Source: Atlantibacter sp032062175
GTDB taxonomy: Bacteria > Pseudomonadota > Gammaproteobacteria > Enterobacterales > Enterobacteriaceae
NCBI RefSeq assembly: GCF_032062175.1
Contig: NZ_DAMBQK010000002.1
Location: 310,001-374,000 of the forward strand
Reading direction: 5' to 3'
Length of the DNA stretch: 64,000 nt
The notes below the pieces were generated by a model. It made no database searches. It was not told the DNA's origin and saw only the letters and a list, made by a program, of their open reading frames with translations. Below, in pieces: positions 51,273 through 58,788 of the stretch. Numbering within the stretch: the first letter of the stretch is position 1; every line of letters starts with the position of its first letter. Both the position numbers and the translations under genes were made by a program.

Positions 51273-51809
51273 ATGCCCAATAAATTCGCTTCATCACAAA
51301 TCTTTTTACACTGGCTGACGTTGATATTACTGGCGCTGGCCTATGCCGCGATGGAATTACGCGGCTTTGCCCAGCGCGGTTCGTGGCAGGGATTTGCTTT
51401 GATCGTCACGCATTTTAGCGCCGGAACGCTGGTGCTGTTGGTGATGTGTCTACGTCTCTGGCTGCGTTTACGGCACCGCACGCCGCCGATTCACCCTGCA
51501 CCGCCGCGCTGGCAAACGGGGCTGGCGCATCTGACGCATAGCGCAATCTACTTGCTGTTTATCGCGTTACCGATAATTGGCATCGCATCACGCTGGTTCA
51601 GGGGCCGCGACTGGTGGCTGTTTGGGGTAACGATGCCGGTTGCTGCCGTTCCTGATATGGCGCTTTCTCATGCGCTAAGTCACTGGCACGGATTCCTTGC
51701 GCCACTGGGTTACTGGCTGATTGGTTTACACGCCGTCGCCGCGTTAGCCCATCATTATCTGTATAAAGATAATACTCTGCTGCGTATCTCTCCATTTCGC
51801 GAACAATAA
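51273..51809 (+). CDS. Cytochrome b561 (CybB/YodB family)
   Basis: A 178-residue, four-helix di-heme membrane cytochrome. Helix 1 is SSQIFLHWLTLILLALAYAA; later helices are LIVTHFSAGTLVLLVMCLRL, LAHLTHSAIYLLFIALPIIGIASRW and the last LGYWLIGLHAVAALAHHYLY. Histidines in helices 1, 2 and 4 are placed as heme ligands of the family. It oxidises quinol, and CybB can pass electrons to superoxide. I chose the ATG at 51273; the in-frame ATG at 51243 lacks a ribosome-binding site. Confidence 0.9.
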   Translation: MPNKFASSQIFLHWLTLILLALAYAAMELRGFAQRGSWQGFALIVTHFSAGTLVLLVMCLRLWLRLRHRTPPIHPAPPRWQTGLAHLTHSAIYLLFIALPIIGIASRWFRGRDWWLFGVTMPVAAVPDMALSHALSHWHGFLAPLGYWLIGLHAVAALAHHYLYKDNTLLRISPFREQ

Positions 51810-51819
51810 GAATTTTCCC

Positions 51820-51848
51820 GGCGGAAGATTATTATTCCGCCTTTTTTT
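51820..51848 (+). terminator. Rho-independent terminator
   Basis: GGCGGAA and TTCCGCC form a 7-bp stem with an 8-nt loop followed by TTTTTTT, directly after the cytochrome b561 gene. The remaining sequence to 52116 (268 nt) is AT-rich and holds the promoter of the EIIC gene. I see no further clear element. Confidence 0.88.
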
Positions 51849-52116
51849 GTTTTAGAAAAAGTGAAAAATAGCCAATTCCTGGCGGGCTAGAATGGTAGTT
51901 ACAGATAATTAACAGGTTCACCTTCGATATTTAACCAACCCACAACGACGATAATGAAACTGCATTTCAAATCTTAAAGAACGTTGTTTCTTTTGTGATG
52001 CGGTTATCAGATAACGTTTAAATCCTGGTGCTAACATAACTGCGCTTTAGTTTACCTTTCCATACAAACGCGCTTTTTTGGCGCACAGAAACAATAGCTC
52101 CAGGTGGGGAATTAAG

Positions 52117-53400
52117 ATGGACATATTATTAGGGTTAGTGAAAACGCCCGCAGTAATAATAGCGATTGTGGCATTTCTGGGTTTGTTATTTCAAAAGGCT
52201 TCCATTTCTCGATTAATAACCGGCACGTTCCTTTCCTTTATTGGTTTTACCATGATAAAGGTTGGCGGCGGCATCTTGATGAAAGTGTTGACCGCGTTTA
52301 GCTCACTGTTCTCTAAAGCTTTTGATATCGTCGGCGTCGTACCCAGCAACGAAGCTATCATGGCGGCCACGATCGATAAATTAGGCGCGACGGCGGCATT
52401 AATCCTGCTGTTCTCGATGATTTTAAATATTCTTCTGGCGCGTTTTACCCGATTTAAGTTTATCTATCTGTCGTTGCACCTGGTGCTATTTATGGCCTTT
52501 GCCCTGACGGCGGTATTAATGCAGTTCGGCTTCAGTAATGTCCAAATGGTGGTGATTGCCTCATTGTTTATCGGCTGTTATATGGCCATTTCACCGTTTA
52601 TCCTTAACCGCTTTAGCCGTGAAATTATCGGTTCAGATGAATACGCCATTTCTCATGCGGCGATCTCTTCCTATGTGATCGGCTCTTTTATGGGCAAATG
52701 GTTTGGTAATAAAAAGACCGATACCGAACATCTGAATATCAGCAATAAATTCGATTTTATTCGCGAACCCAACATCGCTACCCTATTGACGATGTTAGTT
52801 CTGCTGCTGATTTCCTGCATCTTCGCTACCCAGCCGCAAATTAAAGATGCGATGACCATGGTTTACGGCGCAGGCGCGGGTGATAAAAACGTCGTTATCT
52901 TTATCCTTGAGCAATCTGCGATCTTTGCCTGCGGCCTGTATCTGGCGAAAGCGGGTGTAAACCTGTTTACCGCTGAAATCGTTCCGGCGTTTAAAGGCTT
53001 TGCCCGTGTGTTTGCCCCTGGCGCAGTTCCTGCGGTTGACGTGATGGTGCTGTTTACCAAAGCGCCGAACGCCACACTGATCGGCTTCCTGATTAGCTTC
53101 CTGGTGGAACTGGTTTGCATCATCATCTTCCCGTTCATCGGCCTGCCGATTATTGTTCCGGGGATCATGGCAAGCTTTATAACCGGCGGCGCAGCGGCGA
53201 TTTTTGGTAACGCAACCGGCGGTTTCCGTGGCGCAGTGATTGCCAGTAGCATCAACGGCCTGCTGTTGTGCGTACTCCCGGCGTTGACCCTGCCGATTTT
53301 CTCCCAACTCGGCGCGCACGGCGTGACCTTCGCTGATCCGGACTTCACAATCCCGTCGCTGATTCTGGATTACATCCTACGTCTGTTCAGCTTTATCTAA
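52117..53400 (+). CDS. UlaA/SgaT-type PTS ascorbate-specific EIIC component
   Basis: A 427-residue, roughly ten-helix PTS permease of the ascorbate (UlaA) superfamily: FLGLLFQKASISRLITGTFLSFIGFTMIKVGGGIL, SDEYAISHAAISSYVIGSFMG, VPAVDVMVLFTKAPNATLIGF and IFGNATGGFRGAVIASSINGLLL. No EIIA or EIIB gene is adjacent, so it must borrow phosphorylation partners or work differently. The ATG at 52117 has AGGTGGGG upstream. It lies near uxaB, but no ulaB/C or ascorbate-catabolism genes are present. Confidence 0.9.
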   Translation: MDILLGLVKTPAVIIAIVAFLGLLFQKASISRLITGTFLSFIGFTMIKVGGGILMKVLTAFSSLFSKAFDIVGVVPSNEAIMAATIDKLGATAALILLFSMILNILLARFTRFKFIYLSLHLVLFMAFALTAVLMQFGFSNVQMVVIASLFIGCYMAISPFILNRFSREIIGSDEYAISHAAISSYVIGSFMGKWFGNKKTDTEHLNISNKFDFIREPNIATLLTMLVLLLISCIFATQPQIKDAMTMVYGAGAGDKNVVIFILEQSAIFACGLYLAKAGVNLFTAEIVPAFKGFARVFAPGAVPAVDVMVLFTKAPNATLIGFLISFLVELVCIIIFPFIGLPIIVPGIMASFITGGAAAIFGNATGGFRGAVIASSINGLLLCVLPALTLPIFSQLGAHGVTFADPDFTIPSLILDYILRLFSFI

Positions 53401-53405
53401 ACCAT

Positions 53406-53428
53406 AAACGCCTCGCGAAGAGGCGTTT
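53406..53428 (+). terminator. Rho-independent terminator
   Basis: AAACGCCTC and GAGGCGTTT form a 9-bp stem around GCGAA, ending in TTTTC, immediately after the EIIC stop. Confidence 0.88.
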
Positions 53429-53488
53429 TCTGCGTTAACCCGCGTTCAAATTGCACTCCTGGTTGAAAATTAGTGGCAGTACTTTTAT

Positions 53489-53531
53489 ATTCGGCTCATG
53501 AACTGAGCCGAATATTTTTTTATACGGCTCA
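53489..53531. promoter_or_regulatory. Palindromic operator plus half-site upstream of the fic gene
   Basis: ATTCGGCTCA (53489-53498) and TGAGCCGAAT (53504-53513) form a perfect 10-bp palindrome with a 5-bp spacer. A further half-site, ATACGGCTCA, lies at 53522-53531. They sit in the promoter/leader of the Fic gene. The same 10-mer recurs right after the gene. This looks like autoregulation by the Fic protein's own winged helix; inferred. Confidence 0.65.
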
Positions 53532-53546
53532 TCACAGGAGAACAGC

Positions 53547-54671
53547 ATGGCAAATTTACCCTGGATCTGGGCACAACCTGACTGGCCGCATTTTTGCTGG
53601 CAGGACGAGGCGCTGCTGCCGCTGACACGAGCGATTCAGCGCAAAACCGGTATTTTGCTGGGTAAAACCTCAGCAACCGATAATGAAACACGCCAGGCGC
53701 TGGATAATTTATTAGCCAACATCCTCGCTTCCAGCGCAATCGAAGACGAGCGGCTCAACGTGCAGTCTGTGCGTTCTTCGCTGGCGCGACGTTTAGGCGT
53801 GAGCGATGAGAGCCCGTGGCCGACCAGCGATCGCTCCGAGGGGCTGGCCGCCATGATGTTTGACGCCATTGATAATCGACGGGAGTCACTGACCCTGGCG
53901 CGCTTGTATCAGTGGCATCAGTGGCTGTTTGCCGAACAGAATAGCTGGCTGGGCCGGGTTATTGTCGGCACCTTGCGCAGCGATGAGCCGATGCAAGTGG
54001 TGTCTGGACGGTTAGATAAACCCAACGTGCACTTTGAAGCGCCACCGCGCGATGGCCTGGAGGCGCAGTTAACTCAGTTTATCGACTGGTTTAATGAAAG
54101 CCGCGACGATCCGCTACTCGATCCACTGTTGCGTGCCGCTGTCGCGCATCTGTGGTTTGTCACACTGCACCCCTTTGATGACGGCAACGGAAGAATGACG
54201 CGAGCCCTGACCGACCTTGCGCTGGCACAGGCAGATAATCAAAGTATTCGCCTGTATGCAATGTCGGTGGCGATCCTGGAAAAGCGTAACGACTACTATC
54301 GTATTCTCGAGCAAACGCAAAAAGGGCCGCTCGACATCACGCCCTGGTTAATCTGGTTTTTAGAGAAGCTTGATACCACCCTCGATCATGCGCTGAAGAC
54401 TGTCCAGCGGACGTTGCTGAAATCGCGCTTCTGGCAGCGCCCTGCAACCCTCGATATCAGTTCGGAACAGCAGAAGGTCCTTAACCGTTTGCTTGATGGC
54501 GGCGAAAGCGGTTTTGATGAAGGTATCAGCGCCAGCCAGTATCAAAAAGTAGCAAAGGTCAGTAAAGCGACGGCTACCCGCCATCTCGCTCAACTGGTGG
54601 AAAAAGGGCTACTCGAAAAGCTGCCAGGCGGTGGGCGTAACACCCGCTATCAGATTGCCGGGGGTGAATGA
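53547..54671 (+). CDS. Fic-domain AMPylase with DUF4172 N-terminus and C-terminal winged helix
   Basis: A 374-residue protein. The N-terminal DUF4172-like segment (WIWAQPDWPHFCWQDEALLPL) leads into an inhibitory-type helix SAIEDERLNVQSVRSSL, whose S/TxxxE-like arrangement resembles class II anti-Fic motifs. The Fic core has HLWFVTLHPFDDGNGRMTRAL (catalytic His, Asn, Arg intact). The last 75 residues carry a DNA-binding winged helix: ASQYQKVAKVSKATATRHLAQLVEKGLLEKLPGGGRNTRY. Fic enzymes transfer AMP to hydroxyls of targets such as gyrase. The winged helix plus flanking palindromes suggest self-regulation. Confidence 0.92.
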   Translation: MANLPWIWAQPDWPHFCWQDEALLPLTRAIQRKTGILLGKTSATDNETRQALDNLLANILASSAIEDERLNVQSVRSSLARRLGVSDESPWPTSDRSEGLAAMMFDAIDNRRESLTLARLYQWHQWLFAEQNSWLGRVIVGTLRSDEPMQVVSGRLDKPNVHFEAPPRDGLEAQLTQFIDWFNESRDDPLLDPLLRAAVAHLWFVTLHPFDDGNGRMTRALTDLALAQADNQSIRLYAMSVAILEKRNDYYRILEQTQKGPLDITPWLIWFLEKLDTTLDHALKTVQRTLLKSRFWQRPATLDISSEQQKVLNRLLDGGESGFDEGISASQYQKVAKVSKATATRHLAQLVEKGLLEKLPGGGRNTRYQIAGGE

Positions 54672-54731
54672 GCCGAATCTACGCCCTATTCACCTCATTA
54701 TTTGAGCCGAATCGAGGTGTTATTCGGCTCA
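54669..54731. promoter_or_regulatory. Further copies of the Fic operator motif, inverted pair
   Basis: TGAGCCGAAT occurs at 54669-54678, overlapping the fic stop codon, and again at 54703-54712. The reverse copy, ATTCGGCTCA, is at 54722-54731. The latter two form a 10-bp inverted repeat with a 9-nt loop, which could also act as a terminator hairpin. The 10-mer is identical to the arms upstream of the gene. Confidence 0.6.
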
Positions 54732-54802
54732 TCGCCATTTAGCTCTGTAGAACGAGTTTTGCACCGTGGCCTGCGTTGTTCTTATATTGTGAGAAAAACA
54801 AT

Positions 54803-54818
54803 GTATGTTGTAACTAAT
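54803..54818 (+). other. ter: Replication terminator (Ter, Tus-binding) site, TerC-like
   Basis: GTATGTTGTAACTAAT matches the Ter core GTATGTTGTAACTAA, with the variable T at the end as I recall for E. coli TerC. The position also matches: TerC lies just beyond the 3' end of uxaB, and this site is about 50 nt beyond the uxaB stop. Orientation is opposite to the Ter at 735, as required for a fork trap around dif. Confidence 0.88.
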
Positions 54819-54823
54819 AAAAG

Positions 54824-54852
54824 GTAAAAATAAACCTGGCCGTAGCCAGGCT
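54824..54852 (-). terminator. uxaB rho-independent terminator
   Basis: On the reverse strand, CCTGGC, a 4-nt loop and GCCAGG are followed by TTTATTTTT. It lies 15 nt past the uxaB stop and is adjacent to the Ter site. Confidence 0.85.
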
Positions 54853-54866
54853 CATCGGTAAAACAA

Positions 54867-56318
54867 TTAGCAGAGCGGTTTAACGGCGGCGCGCATACCG
54901 ACTGTCACAATCTGTTCAAGGTCCGCAGCGACTTTATCAGTTAAACCAGCAACCTGATTCAGGTCCTGACCCCAATGTTCACTGTCAGCCAGCACTTTTG
55001 TAACCAGTTCACGAGCCGTCATCGTATTTGCGTTCACCGCCCTCCACCACTGAGAATAACGTTCCAGCCAGTGTGCATCATCCTGTAACGGATAAGTGAC
55101 ACCGTCACGCTCACCGCGGTAGAAAGCCATCAACGCTGCCAGGGCGAAGGTTAAACGCGCCGGTAACGCCCCACTCGCTTTTTGGCCAGCCAACAGCTGC
55201 GGCAGAATACGCGTGCGGAATTTGGTCATGCCATTCAGGGCAATCGACAGTAACTGGTGTTTGATGTACGGGTTGCGGAATCGCCCTACTACCGCCTTCG
55301 CGAACGATGCCAGTTCATCCGCCGGTAAATCCAGCACCGGGATGATCTCTTCGGCAATGGCTTTCTCAACAAACGCGCAGACTTCTGCATCGTTCATCGC
55401 TTCGCCAACGGTATCGATACCGGCCTGGAATGCCACCGGCACCAGTGCGGTATGCGCGCCGTTCAGGATGGCGACTTTACGCTCTTTGTAGGGTTTGATG
55501 TCGTCAACAATCAGCACATTGAGCGCCAGTTTGTCGAGACGCAGTTCCTGCGCCAGGGATTTCGGCCCCTGGATCACGAACAAATAGAAATGCTCGGCGG
55601 TATCCAGGAAGCTGTCGTGATAACCCAGCTCTGCTTCGAGGCTGGCGACTTCGTCACGCGGATAGCCGGTAACAATACGGTCCACCAGGGTAGAACAGAA
55701 GGTATTAGCGGTAGTCAACCAGGCAACGAATTCCGCGCCCAGGTCCCACTCCTGCGCATAGCGCAGTACCAACTCCTGCAACGCATCACCATTATAGTCG
55801 ATGAGCTCGCAAGGAATGATGATCCAGCCTTTGTCGGTGGCACCGTGGAAATGCGAGAAACGTTCGAACAGCAGACGCGTCAGTTTAGCCGGATAGCTAA
55901 CCGCTGGTGCATCATCAAATTTATCGCCTGCATGATAGCTGATGCCCGCTTCGGTGGTGTTAGAGAACACGAAGCGGATTTCCGGGTTATGCGCCAGCGC
56001 CAGGTAGGCATCGTACTCGCGATACACATTCAGCTCGCGATTAACGGAGCGAATCAAACGTGCGTCGCTAACGGCCTCGCCCTGCTCATTCAGGCCGCGA
56101 ATAATGGTGGTATACAACCCGTCCTGGGTACTCAGCGACGGCGGGAAATCGCTGTTGATAGGACGCACAATCACCACACCGGCGTTCAGGTCAGTGTGTT
56201 CGTTAAGGAGATCAACTTGCCAGTCAACAAAAGCGCGCAGAAAGTTCCCCTCACCGAACTGGATGATGCGTTCTGGATAGTGCGCTCCGGGAAAATCGCG
56301 GCGATTTAAAGTTTTCAC
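54867..56318 (-). CDS. uxaB: Tagaturonate reductase (altronate oxidoreductase)
   Basis: This enzyme reduces D-tagaturonate to D-altronate with NADH in galacturonate breakdown. The 483-residue length equals that of E. coli UxaB, and long segments agree with it: MKTLNRRDFPGAHYPERIIQ, then FGEGNFLRAFVDWQ, STQDGLYTTIIRGLNEQGEA, FSNTTEAGISYHAG, IIIPCELIDYNGDAL and the mannitol-dehydrogenase-family catalytic KPYKERKVAILNGAHT with Lys, Asn and His. No uxaC/uxaA gene is nearby. A matS site lies within the coding sequence at 55096. No clear ExuR operator is recognised upstream. Confidence 0.96.
   Translation of the reverse strand: MKTLNRRDFPGAHYPERIIQFGEGNFLRAFVDWQVDLLNEHTDLNAGVVIVRPINSDFPPSLSTQDGLYTTIIRGLNEQGEAVSDARLIRSVNRELNVYREYDAYLALAHNPEIRFVFSNTTEAGISYHAGDKFDDAPAVSYPAKLTRLLFERFSHFHGATDKGWIIIPCELIDYNGDALQELVLRYAQEWDLGAEFVAWLTTANTFCSTLVDRIVTGYPRDEVASLEAELGYHDSFLDTAEHFYLFVIQGPKSLAQELRLDKLALNVLIVDDIKPYKERKVAILNGAHTALVPVAFQAGIDTVGEAMNDAEVCAFVEKAIAEEIIPVLDLPADELASFAKAVVGRFRNPYIKHQLLSIALNGMTKFRTRILPQLLAGQKASGALPARLTFALAALMAFYRGERDGVTYPLQDDAHWLERYSQWWRAVNANTMTARELVTKVLADSEHWGQDLNQVAGLTDKVAADLEQIVTVGMRAAVKPLC
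55096..55108. other. matS: matS site (MatP binding)
   Basis: GTGACACCGTCAC matches the matS consensus GTGACRNYGTCAC exactly. It is inside uxaB, about 290 bp from the TerC-like site and 29 kb right of dif. Confidence 0.8.
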
Positions 56319-56486
56319 AATAGGTTCCTTGGTGGATTTAATTATCAGTCAACCTAATCATTAGCCACCCTAACCTAGCAGAAACGTATAAATCTAAAAC
56401 CCTGTTTTGATCAAACTGAGCCAAAGTATTCAAAAAATTTATGCAACACTAAAATAATTTTAAACAAAGGGAGGTTAAAACAAGGC

Positions 56487-57602
56487 TCAACAGGCGAATA
56501 TGCGGTTTTTACCGTCACGCTTGGCGGTATACAGCGCATCATCTGCGGCTTTTAGCCAGTCGGTAGTGGAGGTCATTTCACGGGTGGCAAAGGCAATGCC
56601 GATACTTAACGAGCAAGGATAAGAAATACCATGTTCGGCCTGTAGCAGAGCCGCCTGCTCCATAATTGCGTGGCCGATAGCCCTGGCCTCCTCCATTGAC
56701 GTGTTCGGCAGCAGCACCACGAATTCGTCGCCGCCCAGCCGCGCGGGCGTATCCTGCTGGCGAGTGAAACGGCGCAGAATTTCAGCCACTGCCACCAGCA
56801 TGGAATCACCGACTTTATGCCCGTAACGATCGTTAACCTCTTTAAAATCGTCAATGTCGATAAACATCAACGCCGACAGCCGGTGGCGCTGGTTGATTTT
56901 ATTCAGCTCATGATGAATACGCGGCTCCAGCAGACGCCGGTTAGCGATATCCAGCAGTGGATCCATCATGGCGATGCGCCCCAGCTCGTCGCTTTTTTGA
57001 CGTAGTTTTATGGCAATGGAATCGGTTAACGCACTCACCGCCAGCACATAAATGGCGATTAACGGCAGCGTGGCATAAGTAGTACGCTGGCTGATCGTGA
57101 GTTCTAACGGCATGCCGCGCGCAACCCAACATGCCAGGAACCCAATAACCAGCGCCCCTGCCGCTTTACGCAGCAGTTCTACCCCACCCGCAGCCAGACG
57201 ATCGGAAAGCAGGATCGCCGCAATGGTGACGGAAGGCAGCGGATTAGCCGACATCATGGCAATCCAGAACCCGCCTGCGGCGGCGTCCAGTACCAGGCTG
57301 CGATGTTCGGTTATCAAGGGCTGGCGGGTGCGGCGCGCCAGCAAAAACGCCACGGTTGGCCAGATGAACGCGTTGACGCTCAGCAGGATTAGCCAGCCAT
57401 GATGAAGATGCTGTTCAGTTAAAACGGAAAGAATGGGAATGAAACAGAGAAAGGTGCCTAACATCCGCATAAAATACATGCGGCGGATAAATTTCAGACC
57501 GGCAACGCCATCACGATTATTGATATATTCACTCAGTGGCATTACGCGGCTTTTCCGAAATAAATTCCACAACATCTTATTAATGTTATTTTTGGGTAGC
57601 AA
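56487..57602 (-). CDS. dgcF: Membrane diguanylate cyclase, YneF/DgcF-like
   Basis: A 371-residue c-di-GMP synthase. The N-terminal half (about 25-205) has six or so hydrophobic segments (FMRMLGTFLCFIPILSV, WLILLSVNAFIWPTVAFLLA, TIAAILLSDRLAAGGVE). The C-terminal GGDEF domain has RLGGDEFVVLLPN, with an RQQD inhibitory I-site five residues upstream, and FIDIDDFKEVNDRYGHKVGD. All active-site residues are intact, so it is predicted to be active and product-inhibited. It lies between uxaB and glsB, as yneF does in E. coli. Confidence 0.88.
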   Translation of the reverse strand: MLPKNNINKMLWNLFRKSRVMPLSEYINNRDGVAGLKFIRRMYFMRMLGTFLCFIPILSVLTEQHLHHGWLILLSVNAFIWPTVAFLLARRTRQPLITEHRSLVLDAAAGGFWIAMMSANPLPSVTIAAILLSDRLAAGGVELLRKAAGALVIGFLACWVARGMPLELTISQRTTYATLPLIAIYVLAVSALTDSIAIKLRQKSDELGRIAMMDPLLDIANRRLLEPRIHHELNKINQRHRLSALMFIDIDDFKEVNDRYGHKVGDSMLVAVAEILRRFTRQQDTPARLGGDEFVVLLPNTSMEEARAIGHAIMEQAALLQAEHGISYPCSLSIGIAFATREMTSTTDWLKAADDALYTAKRDGKNRIFAC

Positions 57603-57814
57603 GCTATTTTATTAACAAAATCACCCTATTGTTAATACATATCCGCAAGCGAGCCGCAACCACCAATATTGGTAGTTCGCTATAATATATCGGGAATACT
57701 TTTGTTTACTTCTGTAGCCGATGCTGAGGACGCCGACGGCGGGTTGCGGCCACTGTTTTTGCAACGATAAGCGAGTTTATGGCAAACCAAAGATTAACAA
57801 AAAAATACATCCTG

Positions 57815-58741
57815 TTAAAAAATGGAGCGACCAATATTTTGCGCCAGGATTTCCAGCACGGCGATGCCTGCCAGAGAATTCCCCGCGCCATCCAGTTCCG
57901 GGCTCCACACCGCAATCGACATCTCATGCGGCACTATCGCCACAATGCCGCCGCCGACACCGGATTTCCCCGGCATCCCCACGCGCCAGGCAAACTCGCC
58001 GGCGTTTTCATACAATCCGCTGGTCGCCATCAGGGCATTAATTTGCCGGGTTTGTAATGGCGTGATGATGGGACGATTGCCGTCAGGCAACGTTCCCTGG
58101 TTCGCCAGAAACAAAAAGGTTTTCGCCAGTTCAAGACAGCTCATCTTCAGAGCGCAATAGTGGAAATAGTTTTGCAGCACGCCGATCACGTCGTTATCGA
58201 AATTACCAAACGACTTCATCAGATAGGCGATAGCGGCATTACGGGCCGAGTGCTCGAATTCAGAGCGGGCAACGCGGGCGTCATAGCTGATGTCGCTTTC
58301 CCCGGAGAGCATACGCACAAACTCCAGCATTCGCTGGCGCGGCGCGCTCAACCGGGTTTGCAGCATATCGCACACCACCAGCGCCCCGGCATTGATAAAC
58401 GGATTGCGCGGAATGCCCTGCTCCAGTTCAAGCTGCACCAGCGAGTTGAACGGCTGACCCGAGGGATCTTTCCCGACGCGCCGCCAGATCTCATCCCCTT
58501 CATAGCGATCCATCGCCAGCACCAGGCTGAGCACTTTGGAAATCGACTGAATAGAAAACCGTTCATGGGCATCGCCAGCAGTAAAACAGCCGCCGTCCAC
58601 GGTGCATATCGCAATACCCAGTTTATTAGCCGGAACTTCCGCCAGCGCCGGAATATAATTGGCGACTTTACCCTGGCCGAGCAGCGGCCTGACCTGCGCC
58701 AGAATGGAATCGAGCACCGAATTATCTAATACCAAAGCCAC
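57815..58741 (-). CDS. glsB: Glutaminase
   Basis: It hydrolyses glutamine to glutamate and ammonia. The 308-residue length equals that of E. coli GlsB (YneH). Active-site motifs: FSIQSISKVLSLVLA (Ser and Lys of the serine-dependent beta-lactamase-like site), NPFINAGALVVCD, FEHSARNAAIAYLMKSFG and GMPGKSGVGGGIVAIVP. E. coli has yneG between dgcF and glsB. Here the 212-nt gap (57603-57814) contains no gene of that kind. Confidence 0.95.
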   Translation of the reverse strand: MALVLDNSVLDSILAQVRPLLGQGKVANYIPALAEVPANKLGIAICTVDGGCFTAGDAHERFSIQSISKVLSLVLAMDRYEGDEIWRRVGKDPSGQPFNSLVQLELEQGIPRNPFINAGALVVCDMLQTRLSAPRQRMLEFVRMLSGESDISYDARVARSEFEHSARNAAIAYLMKSFGNFDNDVIGVLQNYFHYCALKMSCLELAKTFLFLANQGTLPDGNRPIITPLQTRQINALMATSGLYENAGEFAWRVGMPGKSGVGGGIVAIVPHEMSIAVWSPELDGAGNSLAGIAVLEILAQNIGRSIF

Positions 58742-58788
58742 ATTCCCTCTCCCTGCGCCGGGTAAAAAACGCCGGGAGTATAACAGAG

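Noticed and set aside
51990..52015. CRP-like site (TGTGATGCGGTTATCA) before the UlaA-type gene
   Set aside because: The right half differs from TCACA at key positions; too weak to annotate.
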